Assembly: GCA_010015675.1 (NCBI GenBank)
Contig: ML977003.1
Location: 306,440 to 370,439 of the forward strand
DNA: 64,000 nt
Direction: 5' to 3'
Origin: Byssothecium circinans
Taxonomy: Eukaryota; Ascomycota; Dothideomycetes; Pleosporales; Massarinaceae
Part shown: piece after piece, positions 1-12,159 of the stretch
Layout: every line of letters starts with the position of its first letter
How positions within the stretch are numbered: position 1 is the stretch's first letter
Notes under the pieces: model-generated
Database searches by the model: none
What the model saw: the letters and a program-made list of their open reading frames with translations, nothing else
What the model was told of the DNA's origin: nothing
Made by a program: the position numbers and the translations under genes

Positions 1-2470
1 CTGTTCTTGGAGTTGTGGACCCTAACTGGCATGTGAGTAGATTTTGGGCGTGGAGATGCACCCGTAGTAGATCCATTAGATGCATGTGGGATAGTTGGGG
101 AAGGGGACGTAACGTGGGTTGTGGGCGGTGGTTGGGAGAAGGGCCGTTGAGGGTGAGTTCCATTTGGTGAATATTCGTGAGATCCTGACTTGGTTCGATG
201 ATCTCGCTCAGTCCACAGGCCGTTTGTTATAGGTGGTGGCGAGTGGTATGTAAAGCCAGTATCGGTGATCGGAGATTGTGTCCCTAGCGGGGCAACCACA
301 ACTGGTGACGGCAAGATAGAAGGAGCACTCTCTCTCGCCATAGGTCGCTCGGAAATTCCCACGGGTTTTTGTGTTGGTGGGCTGGCCCTTATGCCCAAAC
401 CCCCAAGGTCGAGATCTGGTGGCAACTCTGGTGGCGTTTTACGTGTACCAGGCGTCTCGTTGCCAGTATCAAAGCATTGAGGCCAGGGGTTGCCTGGAGA
501 ATTGATTGATCTGACATTCGATGACATTGCTTTTGCGTTCCGCAGTATCTTCGAGAATCGCTCACATATATGCTTCGCATCAGGACGAGCATGAGCTTCC
601 TCAAGCATGTCTTCGATAATAGTGACGGCTTCGTGGACGACATTGTCATTGCGACGACGCGATTCGCGGATGCGGTTGTGCATATCGAGCACAGTGTGAA
701 GGACCCTGTCGCCATCATGAAAGCAGCCTTCGTATGCCGTAGATTTAAGTCTTGGGACCGTTGCTGTCACTCGCTCGCTTCGGTATTCCTTCAAGCCTTT
801 CTTTCCCAAGACGGACCACACAGCTGCTTCGCTGAAAACACAGCCGAGACTCCAAACATCCTTCTTGGGGTTCGCCTCGAGTATTGGGAGCTTGTGGTAT
901 GGGTCGTTCTCGTCTCGACAGCATTCGGGCGCACCTAAACCCGTCAGCTCGTAGCTTGAATAGGTGCTAGTAAGGCAAGCTTACTGAACACTTGTGTCCC
1001 GCTCACATCCTTCATCCGCACCTCTTGTCCTCTATGTAAAGCGAGCCAAAAGTGGCTTAAACCAAGATCCGCAAGTTTGAAAGTGACATCGAAGATGGAT
1101 GGGCCGGTTCGGTTCGAAACCAGAATGTTCTTGGCTTTGATATCGTGATGGATCCTAGAAGTGGTCAGTGAAGGCTCTGATGAACAGTTGCACGCTAAAA
1201 GTGTGGCTGGGCTTTTGTGAGTGTGAGCCGCGGGAGAGATTGCCAATCTTTTGCTTCGCTAACACAGGGAATGGGTCGGGTTACCCTTGTATGAATTGTT
1301 GCCGGTAATCGGGGCTTGGGAGCTTGTGAATACGTGACACCAGCTTCACCAATTGCGCCATACTCTCCCAGAACTTCAAGCTGTCTTCACCTCGATCCGG
1401 CGGTTCATTTTGTTCGAAGAAATCCTCCAAAGTGCCTCCGCCGACGTATTCCAAGAGCATGTTGTATTCTTGACCTTGCTTCCAGGAACCGAAGAAGCGC
1501 GGCATATGATCTTCGACGTCGGCTTGTCCACTCATGATCTTGTAAGCGTCGACTTCGTTATGGTGGATCTCGGCGTCTCTCTCGCGACATGTCTTGAGGA
1601 CAAAGGTATTTGTGGTGGGTATTCCATCTCTCTGTCACCAATGATTAGCCGTCGTCTAGATCTTACCGAGGAGTTGACACGTACCCTTTCTACTAAGAGG
1701 TTGTAAGAAGGTTCTATATCTATCTTGTATGTACAAGAATAGGGTCCCGTTTTGAGCACTTCGACGGACGTGATTGGGATAATGACTTCGTCACTAAACC
1801 TTGTGCCGTTTAATCGGCCTTTGCAGAACTCTGCGGCGCAGAATCGCCATTGTGCCTGCTGGAACTCTAGGAAGAACTGAATGCAGTCGGGTGGCCAGTC
1901 CGTATAGTTCCGGAAGGGGAGGCGATCGTCAGCAAGGTGAGGGTGTGGTGTGAAGTGCGATATATAGGTGCCTTTATTGATGTGTATAAGAATGGCGAAG
2001 ATGGCCAAGTAGCTCGTTCGGATTGACTCCCATTCGATGATTGGGCGGTAATAGTAATTCAGGAGCTTCTTGATGGTCTTCTCGTTCAGATGTTGTTCAA
2101 GTGCATGCCTAGGCACGAATGGACGCGTCCGTCCGGATTTCGACGGTGAAAGCAAATCAACAGCTAGTATTTGGGCGTCTCGAAGGTGGCCTTGGAAGTC
2201 GGCCACGTCAGAGGAGCGCGCGTGCGACTGCGGCCACGCGCTCATTGGGAACAGGGTGGAGGTGGGGCACAGGAACGGCGCGACGAGAATGGGCGACATC
2301 CAAATAAGTATATATGAAGGGGTCGTATGGTTTGGAATACCCTTGGATGGGCGCGAGGAATAATGGTCGAGGAGCCGTACAGACAGAGAACCTCCGACGT
2401 TGGCGGGGCGGGCGCAGGTAGATATCCTGCAGTCCACCGCACTCGCGAGGGACGCAAGGCCAAGCTCCAT
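1..2470 (-). CDS. Serine/threonine protein kinase, 3' end cut off by the window edge
   Basis: Minus-strand gene. Inferred exons are 1685-2470, 1285-1631, 985-1154 and 934 down past base 1; introns are 53, 130 and 50 nt with GT-AG ends and consistent phase. A roughly 200-residue N-terminal region without a recognised domain precedes the kinase domain. Kinase landmarks are the ATP-anchoring Lys in FVLK, catalytic HHDIKAKNIL (HHD in place of HRD), DLG at the metal-binding site, APECC and DVWSLGCVF, so it should be active. The tail past the C-lobe is Pro/Ser/Thr-rich and still open at base 1, so further domains may follow. In fungi such kinases are often multidomain proteins, but the target here is unknown. 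The start is uncertain: in-frame Met codons occur at 2470 and further downstream. The joins are my inference. Confidence 0.8.
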
Positions 2471-3351
2471 CAGCCACTAATTGGCTATACCTTGTAACGA
2501 TGAAAGCCACAGACATCCCTCTCTTTTGCTCTCCCGCATCCTGTAGTTCACAAAGTCAATTGGCTTCTGGTTGGATAAGGCCTCCAAATTCCGACGGAAT
2601 CATGGTATCTGAATTATCCAAAATCAAAAGCGACGAAGCCATTGTTGATCACAATGTTTGATACTGTGTGGTGTCCACGGTCAACCATGAAGAAGCCAGC
2701 ACAATGACGAAATAGGATGACAGCCCCAGGCAGCAGCAGCAGCAGCAGTATCGCAACCGCATTGCACCGCCGCACCACATCTGGTCTAGTCTGTCCCATC
2801 CGCCAATATTGCCCTGACTGTGGTGCTGCGCAGCACGAAATGTTCACTGTTGGGCAATTCGAGAGTGTGATGGACGTCGAGTTTGGGTTTGATCCCATAG
2901 ATCTAAGCTCCGTATAGTGGGGGCCGCTATGGCTGAGAGAGTTAGGAGCTCGTCGCGCTCAGTGCTCTACTATTATTCAGGGTCCTGGAACATGGTATTC
3001 TACGACGCACTAAGTAGCAAAATCATTTCTCATATTGGATGAAATGATGGTAGGCCGCTATTATCGATACAGAGAAGGGAGCAGAAGGATAACATTCTGC
3101 CTCGCAACACACAGGCGGTGCACAGCCTCAACAGTAACAGTGCATCACTCTGGCTTTTCAAAGCCTCAGACCTATTGTACAGAAATTCGTCCCTCTATAC
3201 CATTTCCCAAAAGTGTCTAGTCGTAAAGAAAACCGCGGCTGTGCAGAAGTCGCGCAGGAATCGTCGTTTGCATGCGTGCCTCAACTGCGCCAAAATACCA
3301 GAGGAACACATCCCGGCCGTGGTGAGATGGGAGAAATCTGTTGAGGGCTCA
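2471..3351. other. Intergenic region with a CAG trinucleotide repeat
   Basis: I see no convincing gene. A perfect run of six CAG units lies at 2731-2748. It creates poly-Leu or poly-Ser stretches in short open frames that otherwise look like chance. Confidence 0.5.
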
Positions 3352-5558
3352 CTAAACCGCATCTGAGTGTGACGGAGCTCCATCGGGCTGACCGGTCTTT
3401 CTGGCTAGCCGAGATATGACCCACCAAACGAAGAACGTGAGTGCTGTCAAGGGTAGTGCGATCGACAGATAGATATGCAGAGCATCAAGCTGGAAATCCC
3501 GGTGACCGTCCTTATATCCTAAGATGTCGGTGCTCATGAACGTCTGCAGTTCATTTAGCTCGAATGATCTTGCAGTAGTGAAGAAAGCACGTACAGCAAT
3601 GAAGGTCGCCGGAAGGAAGAACAAGGTGACAGTGGTGATGACTCTCATTGAAACGGTCTCTTGCTCAGTCTTCTTCGCAATAGCATGCATTTCGAGTGTC
3701 ATCATCTCCATATGGTGCGCGGACTGGTGAGCTTTCTTTGCGAAGAACTCGTTCGCTTTGACACTTCGCGTTTGAAGGATGCCGTTCAACTGCACTACTG
3801 TTAGCAATGTGTTATCATTGAAAGTTTCGATTGCACTTACAAGGCTTTTGCGGTTCGCAAGTAACTGCAACAAAGTCTCCGTCCTTGAGTGCAGCATCAA
3901 GAGGTCCTTCTCCACACCGAGCACACACTTGTCGAACCTCGCCAAATCTGTTGCGCAGTCAGACTTGATGTCCGCGGGAAACTCGGTATGACTCGTTGCA
4001 TATTGGTAATGATGTCTAAGCTGTTGAAGTACTTCTGTGTTGTGACGAAGTACGAGAAGCGCTTCTTGAGTTTTATCTTCAATGTGTTGCAGTCGTTGAA
4101 GGTCGCTAAAGGTGAAAGTTTCTTGAGGTTTCTCCTCGCCATCATCGGAGAATGTAGTAGGAAGGTCCTCAGGCTTCATCCTATTACCAGGAGCTGGTAC
4201 TCGCGCCGGTTCTTTCTCAAACGAGGAAGATATATCTTCATTCAAATTATCCCGTCGCCAGAAACTGCCAGACTGGAGTTTCGTCAGACGCGAAAAGATG
4301 GATATTATGTCATGTTTCAGCCTATTGGCGCCCATGAAACCTGTTCTGGGGCAATTTTTTTGCTCGTAGCAATTTTGTGTTGAGTTGGCAGTGTCCGCTG
4401 TTGGCCACAGATCAACCAATGTAGTCGTTCGTGAGGGCTGTACCGGCGACGCTGAAGTAAACTTTTGTCGCGGTGAGCGAGTCGTCCCAGTTCGCGATAT
4501 AGGCGAAAATTCCCCTGTTTGAACGCGGGGACTCATCGCGAGCGAGATGGCTGAGAGAACGGGGCTTGGTGTTCTATCTACAGAGATAACCAAGGCATCG
4601 CGGGTCAGACGGCGAAAATCGTCCTCAAGATCGTTGATATACCATCTCCAGTTCTCGCCTGACCAGTCGCACATTATGAGATGTGTATCAAGAGATGCCG
4701 AGAAAGCCTCGCTGCGTGTCGGGGCTTTTAGTGGTGAGGGAGAACTCGTCGCTTCTGTGATACGAGTTTTGATCAATTTGTTACCCTTGACATTGATCCA
4801 CAACGCCTGGCCGGTTTTTAGGTCAAAGGAATGATAGATCGCCGACTGCCGAATTGACCAATTAAGTACAGAAGAAGGTAAAACTGGTTGAGCAATAGAG
4901 CCAGCTCGTTCCACAGATCGAAGGTTGTAGCAGATTCGAAGCTCGTTTCCCGATCGATTGAGTTGCTGGATTTCCGGACCTCTTCGCTGTGCATCAAGGC
5001 GTGACTCGTCGCGAAGGCCGCTGAAATGAAAGTCTTGTGCGTTGACTTGCTTGCAGAAAGGAAAGATGAAGTCCAGAAATGATGGCGTGACTTGGTGGTA
5101 AGTGAAAAGGAAACTGAGCATGTTGCGAGATATTCTCAAGGGAGCTCGACTGTTCGGAGAATGTAGGAAACTACTAGTGTAAGCACTGAGCGGCTTGATT
5201 GGCTTCCGATCGGTAACTCACATGTATCGGCACTGTGGGTCACTTTGGCCGGGCCTCCATGCCTCACGGAGCTCCTCTTTCAGTTCATTTAGAGACGTAA
5301 CGCACTTTGACGAAAATTCTGAGATGCCCGTTGCGATGTTAGTGGTGGTTATGCAGCCGGAGAAGAAATCTACGCACCTTCGCCCGCATATCGGCAACTC
5401 AGGAGATCAACCGCTGCCTGCCTATCATTGAACAGACGATGCTCTTGCGAATCTAATCTCTCGGATTGTGCTTTCAAGGTATGTCTAAGGGCATCGTGTT
5501 GTATAACATTTTGTGGATACTGCTCGAAATTCTTGCATGATTGAATCAGGGACTCCAT
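3352..5558 (-). CDS. CorA-like (Mg2+ transporter-like) fungal membrane protein, five exons
   Basis: Inferred exons are 5378-5558, 5222-5318, 3841-5173, 3595-3789 and 3352-3543 (665 residues). Introns are 59, 48, 51 and 51 nt. The upstream exons restore a smooth N-terminus with FNDRQAAVDLL and then YISFLHSPNSRAPLRIS across the second junction. The long central part is soluble. The C-terminus has the CorA-type layout: a long helix with MHAIAKKTEQETVSMRVIT, a first membrane segment TLFFLPATFIA, then MSTDI where classical CorA has GMN, and a second membrane segment before a basic tail. The fungal family is common near HET and NACHT genes; real Mg2+ transport is unproven. The last two introns are multiples of three and free of stops, so unspliced mRNA would still be open. 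The stop is TAG. Confidence 0.85.
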
Positions 5559-5846
5559 TGCGAGAATATGACATTGAATGAAAAGGCCGAAAATTGACTG
5601 CGCTGCACTCCTTCCACCATTTATACCTCGGTCGACAGGCTGATATCAACAGGATGAAATTCGGTTCTCAGCATCCCGAATTGCCACGGCATGTTGCGCT
5701 TGAGCGTTTTTGCGACGGCTGATGCGCCTTCGCTTTGGTTACCTTGGTATTGCAAGCCCCGCTTTGCAGGACGGCCACATGCAGGTCAAAACACAGCCAT
5801 TACCACCCTGAAAATCTCACCAGATCCATGGGGATACAGTTGCCTT
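5559..5846. other. Spacer between the CorA-like gene and the 67-residue gene
   Basis: 288 bp. It should hold the CorA-like promoter and the 3' end of the small gene. Nothing else is visible. Confidence 0.4.
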
Positions 5847-6153
5847 CTAGAATCTCACAACTGCGGAATTGCGTCGATCTGCAAGCTCTTCTTGCTCAGC
5901 CTGCATCAGTTAGTTCAACAAGAAGTTCAAATAACCAAGTGGAGAAATTATACTTCAGTCAACCTGCGCGGAACCCAGAACCTCCAAACATCGTTTTGCA
6001 TCTACAAGTAACAATTAGCGACATGAAACAGAGTTTTAAGCAGATACTTACGCTAATGTAAAATTCATACATCCCAAACTTTTCGCACAGGAATTTGTCC
6101 AGTGTCCTCTGCGGCAAGTCGTAGGTGTCGAAAGTGTCCCACACCCAACCCAT
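5847..6153 (-). CDS. Small conserved-looking protein, three exons, 67 residues
   Basis: Inferred exons are 6052-6153, 5954-6001 and 5847-5900. Introns of 50 and 53 nt have GTAAGT and GTATAA donors, GCTAAT and CTAAC branch sites, and TAG and CAG acceptors. The product starts MGWVWDTFDTYDLPQRTLDK, continues through an aromatic motif MQNDVWRFWVPRRLTE, and ends in a charged AEQEELADRR helix. There is no signal peptide or membrane segment. The Trp-rich WRFWVPR motif looks like one I associate with uncharacterised fungal proteins, but I cannot name the family. It lies 288 bp upstream of the CorA-like gene in the same orientation. A short in-frame continuation after the TAG means the real gene could be longer or truncated. 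Confidence 0.55.
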
Positions 6154-7557
6154 TTCGGAGAGGCTGAGCTAGTCGATAGCCAGTAGAAGGCAGTATATCG
6201 GTAATCGATAATGCGGATGATCGAAGAGACCGGTCTAGCACCGGTGAGTTCAGCGGATAGTCGTAGATGGCTGAGGCCAACGAGGCCAGCCCCGTGGAAA
6301 TGCCCTCGTTTTATGTTCAGTCATCCGTCCCTCTTTATGAGGCTCTGCGAGCTATAAGTAAGACAGAGCTTCCTTTACATGAAGCTCTCCCATACATTCA
6401 TTTCTCAGCCCTGATCACAACGAGGCAACTGTTCGCCTGCAAAAGGCTTCCCTTGGAGTTTGGCCCAATGCCTGACCCTAATGCCTCAGGCTACGCTCGA
6501 GTCAATCCGGACCAATGCATGATGCTGCCACGGCTTGATCACAAGACAGCCCAGTGGCATCCCATGATTGGTTGAGAATAGCGGGGTCCGGTGAAGAGCA
6601 ATATCGCCAACTCTCGTAATCAGCTTGCGGGACGTTGGAGTAGCCAGTCGCGTACAACACAAGCTTGAGGGGCTAATCCCGATGGTGGATCTGAGATGCC
6701 TTCCAAGCGGTGACACGCTCCGAGGAAACCGTTACCTAGGCATTTAGGAGGCTTTCAGAGGCAACTATGGTCAGCTCAGCCTCGTCGATAAGGCAGACAA
6801 CATAGCTGATCTGATAAGAAACCCAGCTGCGGAAGTGAATGATGAGCGGATGGTGTCATGAACGCGTGTTCCCCCGCGCCAGCTGTCTTTCGGTCAGCAC
6901 ATGTTGCTGCTGATGATCGAATTCTGAGAAGGCGGGGGACGAGGCAAACGTCAGCTGTAAAGTGTAGAGAGGGCGAATTTGTGGGCTCTGTATCCATGAG
7001 CCTCATCCCTCACAATACCTGGAGAGGAAGTGGGCTTCAATACCATAAAATTCTGGCTCTGTGCTTTTGGAATCTTGCAAAAGTGTATTGAAGTAGTGAC
7101 ACTGCTGCTGGAATCATTCTACTCAGGTATCTGCAACAACGCGACATCTTCACGACACCCGTACTCAACCAGAAGGTGGATATGAAGAATGCGGCAATAG
7201 TAAGTGTAGTAGCCGCACCTTGACTATCATTTGGGTGCTTCCTCTGCCACCAAGCCCACAGTCCCACGCTAATCGCATGCGTATCAATATGTGCAACGCG
7301 CAGAAATCGGCATTGGATGTTCAAACTTGCGATAGAGAAAATTCGATGGTGCCGCATTTTCGGTTAGAAATCGAGGAAAGCGATCAGAATTCTCACGGCG
7401 AGAACGGGCATTTCTCACAATGTAAGAGAACGTCTGGTTGGGGTTCAAACGTTGAGGTTTGAAGTCGGCTGATGCAAAAGATGCCCATAGATTACATAAT
7501 ATCTTTAGTTCGAAGCTAACCTTCCCCAACTCCCACCAGCACTCCATACGCGCAGCA
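6154..7557. other. Intergenic region between the divergent 67-residue gene and ARP6
   Basis: Holds the promoters of two divergently read genes. Open frames of about 100 codons on both strands (6267-6575 plus, 7037-7357 minus) have no recognisable domain and I do not call them genes. Confidence 0.4.
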
Positions 7558-8999
7558 ATGCCGCCCAAAGGCTCAAAGAAGGCTTCCGCAGCTGTCCCTT
7601 CAAAAACTCTTGTTCTTGACAATGGCGCCTACACGCTCAAAGCCGGCCTTATCGCGACCAATGCCACAGAACCGACCTACGATGACTGCGCGGAGATTCC
7701 AAACTGCATCGCGCGCAGCACACGCGACAAGCGCACCTACGTCGCGTCAGAACTAGAGCATTGCAAAGACTTTGGAGAATTGGCTTTCAGGCGACCTGTA
7801 GAGAAGGGCTTCGTTGTCAATTGGGAGGCAGAGAAGGCGATTTGGGAGCATGAGTTCACTGGGAGCAGTGCGGGGGAGGGGCTGAGGGTAGGTACGCGCC
7901 GAATACTCGTAGTCAATATGCAAGTAAAACTGACAGATGTAGTGTGATCCGAAAGAGACGAATCTACTCTTGACGGAGAAGCCGAACTGCCCCAAAGAAC
8001 TACAGAAAAATTGCGACGAGATTGTCTTCGAGCAATTCGAATTCGCAACCTACTACCGCTGCGTTGGTATGGTTATCCTACATCGTCTACAATATCTTTA
8101 GCTGACTGACAGCTACAGGCCCAACACTCAACGCATACCATCCCCTCGAACCTTCCTCACTCTTCTCCCTCCCGCAAGAATGCCTCCTCATAATCGACAC
8201 ATCGTACTCGGACACCACCATCCTTCCTATCTACAATAGCCAGCTCATCCAGGCAGCTGCGCGACGCCTCACAGTGGGCGGGAAGCTTCTCACCAACTAT
8301 CTCAAAGAGCTGTCATCGCTTCGACATTACAACATGATGGAGGAGACGTACCTGCTCAACGAGATCAAGGAAGCTGTGTCGTTCGTTGTGCCTTCCTCGC
8401 AACAATTTGCGACGGATTTGGAGCGGACGTGGAAAGGAAGACAAGGGGATAAGAGGGAGTGGGATCCAAGTATTGTGGTGGACTATGTGCTACCGGATTA
8501 CGAGCGGGCTATTCATGGTCATGCCAGACCGCATGATCCGGCACAATTAAGGATGCGTCGCGGACTGCAGCCCCTGCAAGGACCGAGGGAAGACCTGCTA
8601 CCCCTCGGGAACGAGAGATTTTCCGTCCCCGAACTTCTCTTCAATCCCACAGACATTGGTATACAAGAGACTGGGTTGCCGGGTGCGATCATAGAGGCTT
8701 TAAGCGTGCTACCGGAGGCATTGAAGATGGGCATGTTGTCGAATGTGGTAGTTGTGGGCGGCAACTCACTCATAAAGGGTTTCATGGAAAGATTGGAGTC
8801 GGAGCTGAGGGCACTTGTGCCAGCTGACTGCTTGCTCAACGTGATGAAGGCAGATGATCCAATCAAGCACACCTGGCTGGGAGCTGCGCGGTTTGCGAGC
8901 CAGCCAAACCGATTGAAGGAGGCCTTGGTGACGAAGGCGGAGTATGACGAGAGAGGATCGACCTGGTTGGGAAAGAAGTTCGCTGGTGGGGATAAGTAA
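7558..8999 (+). CDS. arp6: Actin-related protein 6, SWR1 chromatin-remodelling subunit
   Basis: Exons 7558-7887, 7943-8066 and 8119-8999 give 444 residues, close to yeast Arp6 (438). Introns are 55 and 52 nt. The actin-fold phosphate loop is seen as LVLDNGAYTLKAG. ARP6-type signatures follow: IPNCIARSTRDKRTYV, FRRPVEKGFVVNWE, NLLLTEKPNCPKELQKNCDE and FEQFEFATYYR. The second half has IIDTSYSDTTILP and VVVGGNSLIKGF. Arp6 acts in the nucleus with Swc6 in the SWR1 complex, which exchanges H2A for H2A.Z. The start Met is followed by a short basic PKGSKK stretch and then the conserved core. mL50 follows 262-286 bp downstream on the same strand. Confidence 0.95.
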
Positions 9000-9285
9000 T
9001 TACATCCGAGCTTAAACGTGTACGAAATCATGTAGACAAAGTCCAATCTATGAATTAAATTGTACTGTGGACTATTGCAAAGTCTGCGCCCCTGTTTGGG
9101 ACTCGAACCAGTACTGTTGGTTTGAATTCCACCGAAAGATAGCTGCTCGAATATCTGACGTGCATTCATCTCATAATAGTTGAGGTGAATGTCGCTGATT
9201 GGTCAGCCATTTCAGCCGAGGAAGTCCCGGCGTCGAAAAAGTTCAGCATCAACGCGCGCACATGTCCATCTACATCTCCACCCCA

Positions 9286-11391
9286 ATGCGCCGAATACCA
9301 CGCCCACAACGGGCAATTGACCCTTCGCTACCTGTCGCAGCATTGCTGCGCCATCAGGGTCCCCTCCCATCCTGTCGCCGGGTTGCCACACCGCACCCCC
9401 TTCTCCGCACCACCTCCGCATCCTTCTCTACCACTCCGATCTGCTTCTCCATCGTCAGCGGCAAGCAAGACAAGAAGAAGCATCAGCAATTTGTGCGAAG
9501 ATGGCAGAAGCGGTTGCTCGGTGATTCGGAGCCGATTGGTGCACACGTCGACCCGTATGATCCCACGTCGCCGGTGCGGATAGCTCCCGAGGAGCAGGGC
9601 GAGGAGGTTGAGGAGCTGATTGAGTATGGAAGCGAAGGTCTCGGCGTAAATTTTGACGCAGTTTATGAGGAGGAGACTGATGGGAAACGGCTCAAACACA
9701 TGGGCGGTCCGAAATGGACAGAGAGGCTGGAAGAAGTGAACCTGGCCAAGGAGTACGAGAAACTCACACTGCGGACATATACGCCATTAAGTAAGAAGAT
9801 GGCGGATCAGTTTGAGGATATGACGGGTACCATGTACACGTTGCGGGATGACAATCTTGCAATGGGTCAGGAGTTTGAAGAAGTCACCAAGAAGCCCTAC
9901 ACCAGCTGGAGGTAACATCTATTTGTTTCGCCGTCACATCCTATTTTACTTACCATAATAGCTTCGGTCCTACTGCGCCCGTTCGAGACCTCCCAAAGAT
10001 CCGAAGCAACTTCCATCAAGCCGTCGTCGAGATTTATACCCTCAAGCAAGCCAGGAAGGAGCTAGACGTTTCAGCTGCGCCCAATCGCGGCATCTATAAT
10101 CCCCCCAAGTGGATAAAGGATGTCAAGCTGCAGAAGACGAGTACCGGCGAATTTGGACTAGCTTTCCCCGCAAAACGAAGTGTGGATGGTCTTCTAAGAA
10201 GGATGCAGCACGTACCGGAATACTCGCCCCAACAGCAGGCGCCGGCAGAGGATGACCTTATCGTCGAGGAAGACGAAGTAGTGGTAGAGGAACCGGTGCC
10301 GCAGATGGACCCTAACACTCCGGCATTCAAGCGAGCAGCTATCGTCAAGCAAGATCCAGACAAGAAGCCTTTTGACTTCATGTCGAATCGGCCTGTGCCC
10401 CGGACTACGCCTCCACCGCCCGCAGAGCCAGTTGTCGAATCTGCAGTACAAGCGGAGGAGCCAGTGGTTGTTGTGGAGGCAGTAGGCACAGCCGAAACAT
10501 CTGCCGCGGACTCAACTCGCTTGGTCGATCTTGAAAATGCTGTTGAAAAAGCCGAGAAGGAGGTCGCGTCTCTACAGTCAAAGGCGCGTGATGCCATTAC
10601 CGCCGTTGCAAGCGAAGAAATTATCCGTATCGACCCAGCAAAGACCGAAGCGCGAGCTGAGGCTGAGGCGGAAGCCAAATGGCGACATGTTCCTCTCATA
10701 GACATTGACATCAAATTCGCGGTAAAATTGTCGCAGTCCAATCTTTGATAGCAATACTAACTCTCCACAGCTCACAAAGCGTCTCAACCAACTCACCGGC
10801 CTCTACATCTCCGACCCCGACCTCACATCCGCCCACACACTCGGCGACCTGTACCACCACTTCTGTGCCGCAGCTAAACCCAAACCAAAGCACCTCTTCA
10901 CCCAACTGCACCTTCTAGGTCAACAACAAGCCCAAGCCGCAAAACAAGCAGCTCAGAACACCGACTCTTCAGCCCCAGCTGTTCGCTCAAAGCCTAATCT
11001 TAGCACTCTCCTCAAGCTCAAAAATGTCGACATCCACCGCAAGCGACCCAATGCTACCGCAGAACGCAAAAAGAGCGGTCTGCAGAAAGTCATCAGATGG
11101 GAGCTGCAGGCCCGTAAACTTGTGCCCTCGCGTGTGCCACGAGAAGAATTTGTAGAGAGACAGCGACAAAATGCTCTGATGCATGCGGAGCGGAAGGCAG
11201 TCGAGGGCACGAGAGCGGCACCGCAGTTTGGTGTGCCCATCTCACCGAATGCAGCGGCGCTGCTGAAGGAGCGGACGGGGAGGAAAAAGAAGGAGTTGTT
11301 TAATAGGGATGCGCCTGAGGGGCAGACTGGGCTAAGCATGACGGAGATTGATGACATGATCAGGCGGAGGAAGATCATCGAGGTGGAATGA
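9286..11391 (+). CDS. MRPL50: Mitochondrial large-subunit ribosomal protein mL50
   Basis: Exons 9286-9911, 9962-10721 and 10771-11391 give 668 residues; introns are 50 and 49 nt. The N-terminus MRRIPRPQRAIDPSLPVAA with many Arg/Ser and no acidic residues is a good mitochondrial presequence. The mL50 core appears near residue 460: LTKRLNQLTGLYISDPDL followed by LGDLYHHF and PKPKHLF. Around it are long charged, coiled-coil-like and Pro/Val/Glu-rich stretches, as in the enlarged fungal proteins. The C-terminus is basic and ends with a helical MTEIDDMIRRRK segment. An upstream in-frame Met at 9262 is an alternative start. The role is in translation on the mitoribosome. Confidence 0.8.
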
Positions 11392-11721
11392 GCGGTGTAT
11401 TTGTAGCGTAAGAAAAGCGATGGAGCATTGTACTATATGTAGGATTTGGAAATGTACATGTAGGTTTGAATTTGGGACGAGTGGATGGACCATCTCGGCG
11501 TGTATCGAGTACGTATTCGAATGCATGACTGATCCCCGGACCATCAATCCCTCTCGTCTTTGTCCTCTTTTCCTGACCTAGCACTATCCAAGCATCTCTC
11601 TCTAGCATTCCCATTCTCCTCACTTCCAAAACCTTTACCTCCCCAAAGTCCAGCATCTCTCTACCACATAGTCTTCCGATCCAACGACTCCACACAACAC
11701 ACCCCATCTCCCCCTTCGAAC
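11392..11721. other. Shared 3' region between convergent mL50 and the double-CxxC gene
   Basis: 330 bp between convergent stops. Only 3' untranslated sequence is expected. Confidence 0.4.
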
Positions 11722-12159
11722 CTACCAAACCAACCCCAGCCTCGCCCAAAGCCTCACAATCGAAACCTTCAAACACGCCCAACAAACCGCCACATTCCCA
11801 CCCATTCCGCCCCGAAACGCAATCAACGACCCCAGCCGCGATTTCCCGCATTCGCCGCACGTGAACGTCCGCGGCGGCGTCAGCTCGTAGATGTGGAAGA
11901 GAGAGGTTGCGGGACTGGTGTGCGCGAGTTGGGAGGGTGCGTTGTTGGAGGTGTTGTATAGGAGAGTGATTTTCGAGGTGTGCGGGTCTTAGTGGATGAG
12001 TATCGCTTGTCGTTGAAGTTGGGCGGATGGGGTAGGCTGAGGAAAGAGGTAGGAGGAGATAGTAGATGGAGTGAATGCTTGGTCTGATGGGTATGGGCGC
12101 ATTGAGGATGGTGGGGAGGGTGATTGTGAGGAGGTGCCTGAGAGAGACTTTGTCGTCAT
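11722..12159 (-). pseudogene. Small double-CxxC (zinc-ribbon-like) gene interrupted by one TAA
   Basis: One reading frame of 146 codons runs from ATG at 12159 to TAG at 11722, with a single in-frame TAA at 11989-11991 (codon 57). The part before is Ser/Pro-rich (MTTKSLSGTSS...). The part after reads DPHTSKITLLYNTSNNAPS and then FTCGECGK, 21 residues later CWACLK, and a hydrophobic end. The two CxxC pairs suggest a zinc ribbon. No splice pair that would remove the TAA is visible. It could be a pseudogene, a sequencing error or an edited/read-through message. An alternative is that coding starts downstream of the TAA, but no Met lies near. I do not recognise the family. Confidence 0.5.

Noticed and set aside
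2614..2898. 94-codon minus-strand frame with a poly-Leu stretch
   Set aside because: The Leu run comes from the CAG repeat read backwards, and there is no other support.
6267..6575. 102-codon plus-strand frame upstream of ARP6
   Set aside because: It overlaps the likely promoter of the 67-residue gene and has no recognisable domain.
9081..9160. tRNA-like GACTCGAACC string (T-arm on the minus strand)
   Set aside because: The flanking bases do not form a T stem, and no anticodon arm or acceptor stem fits.
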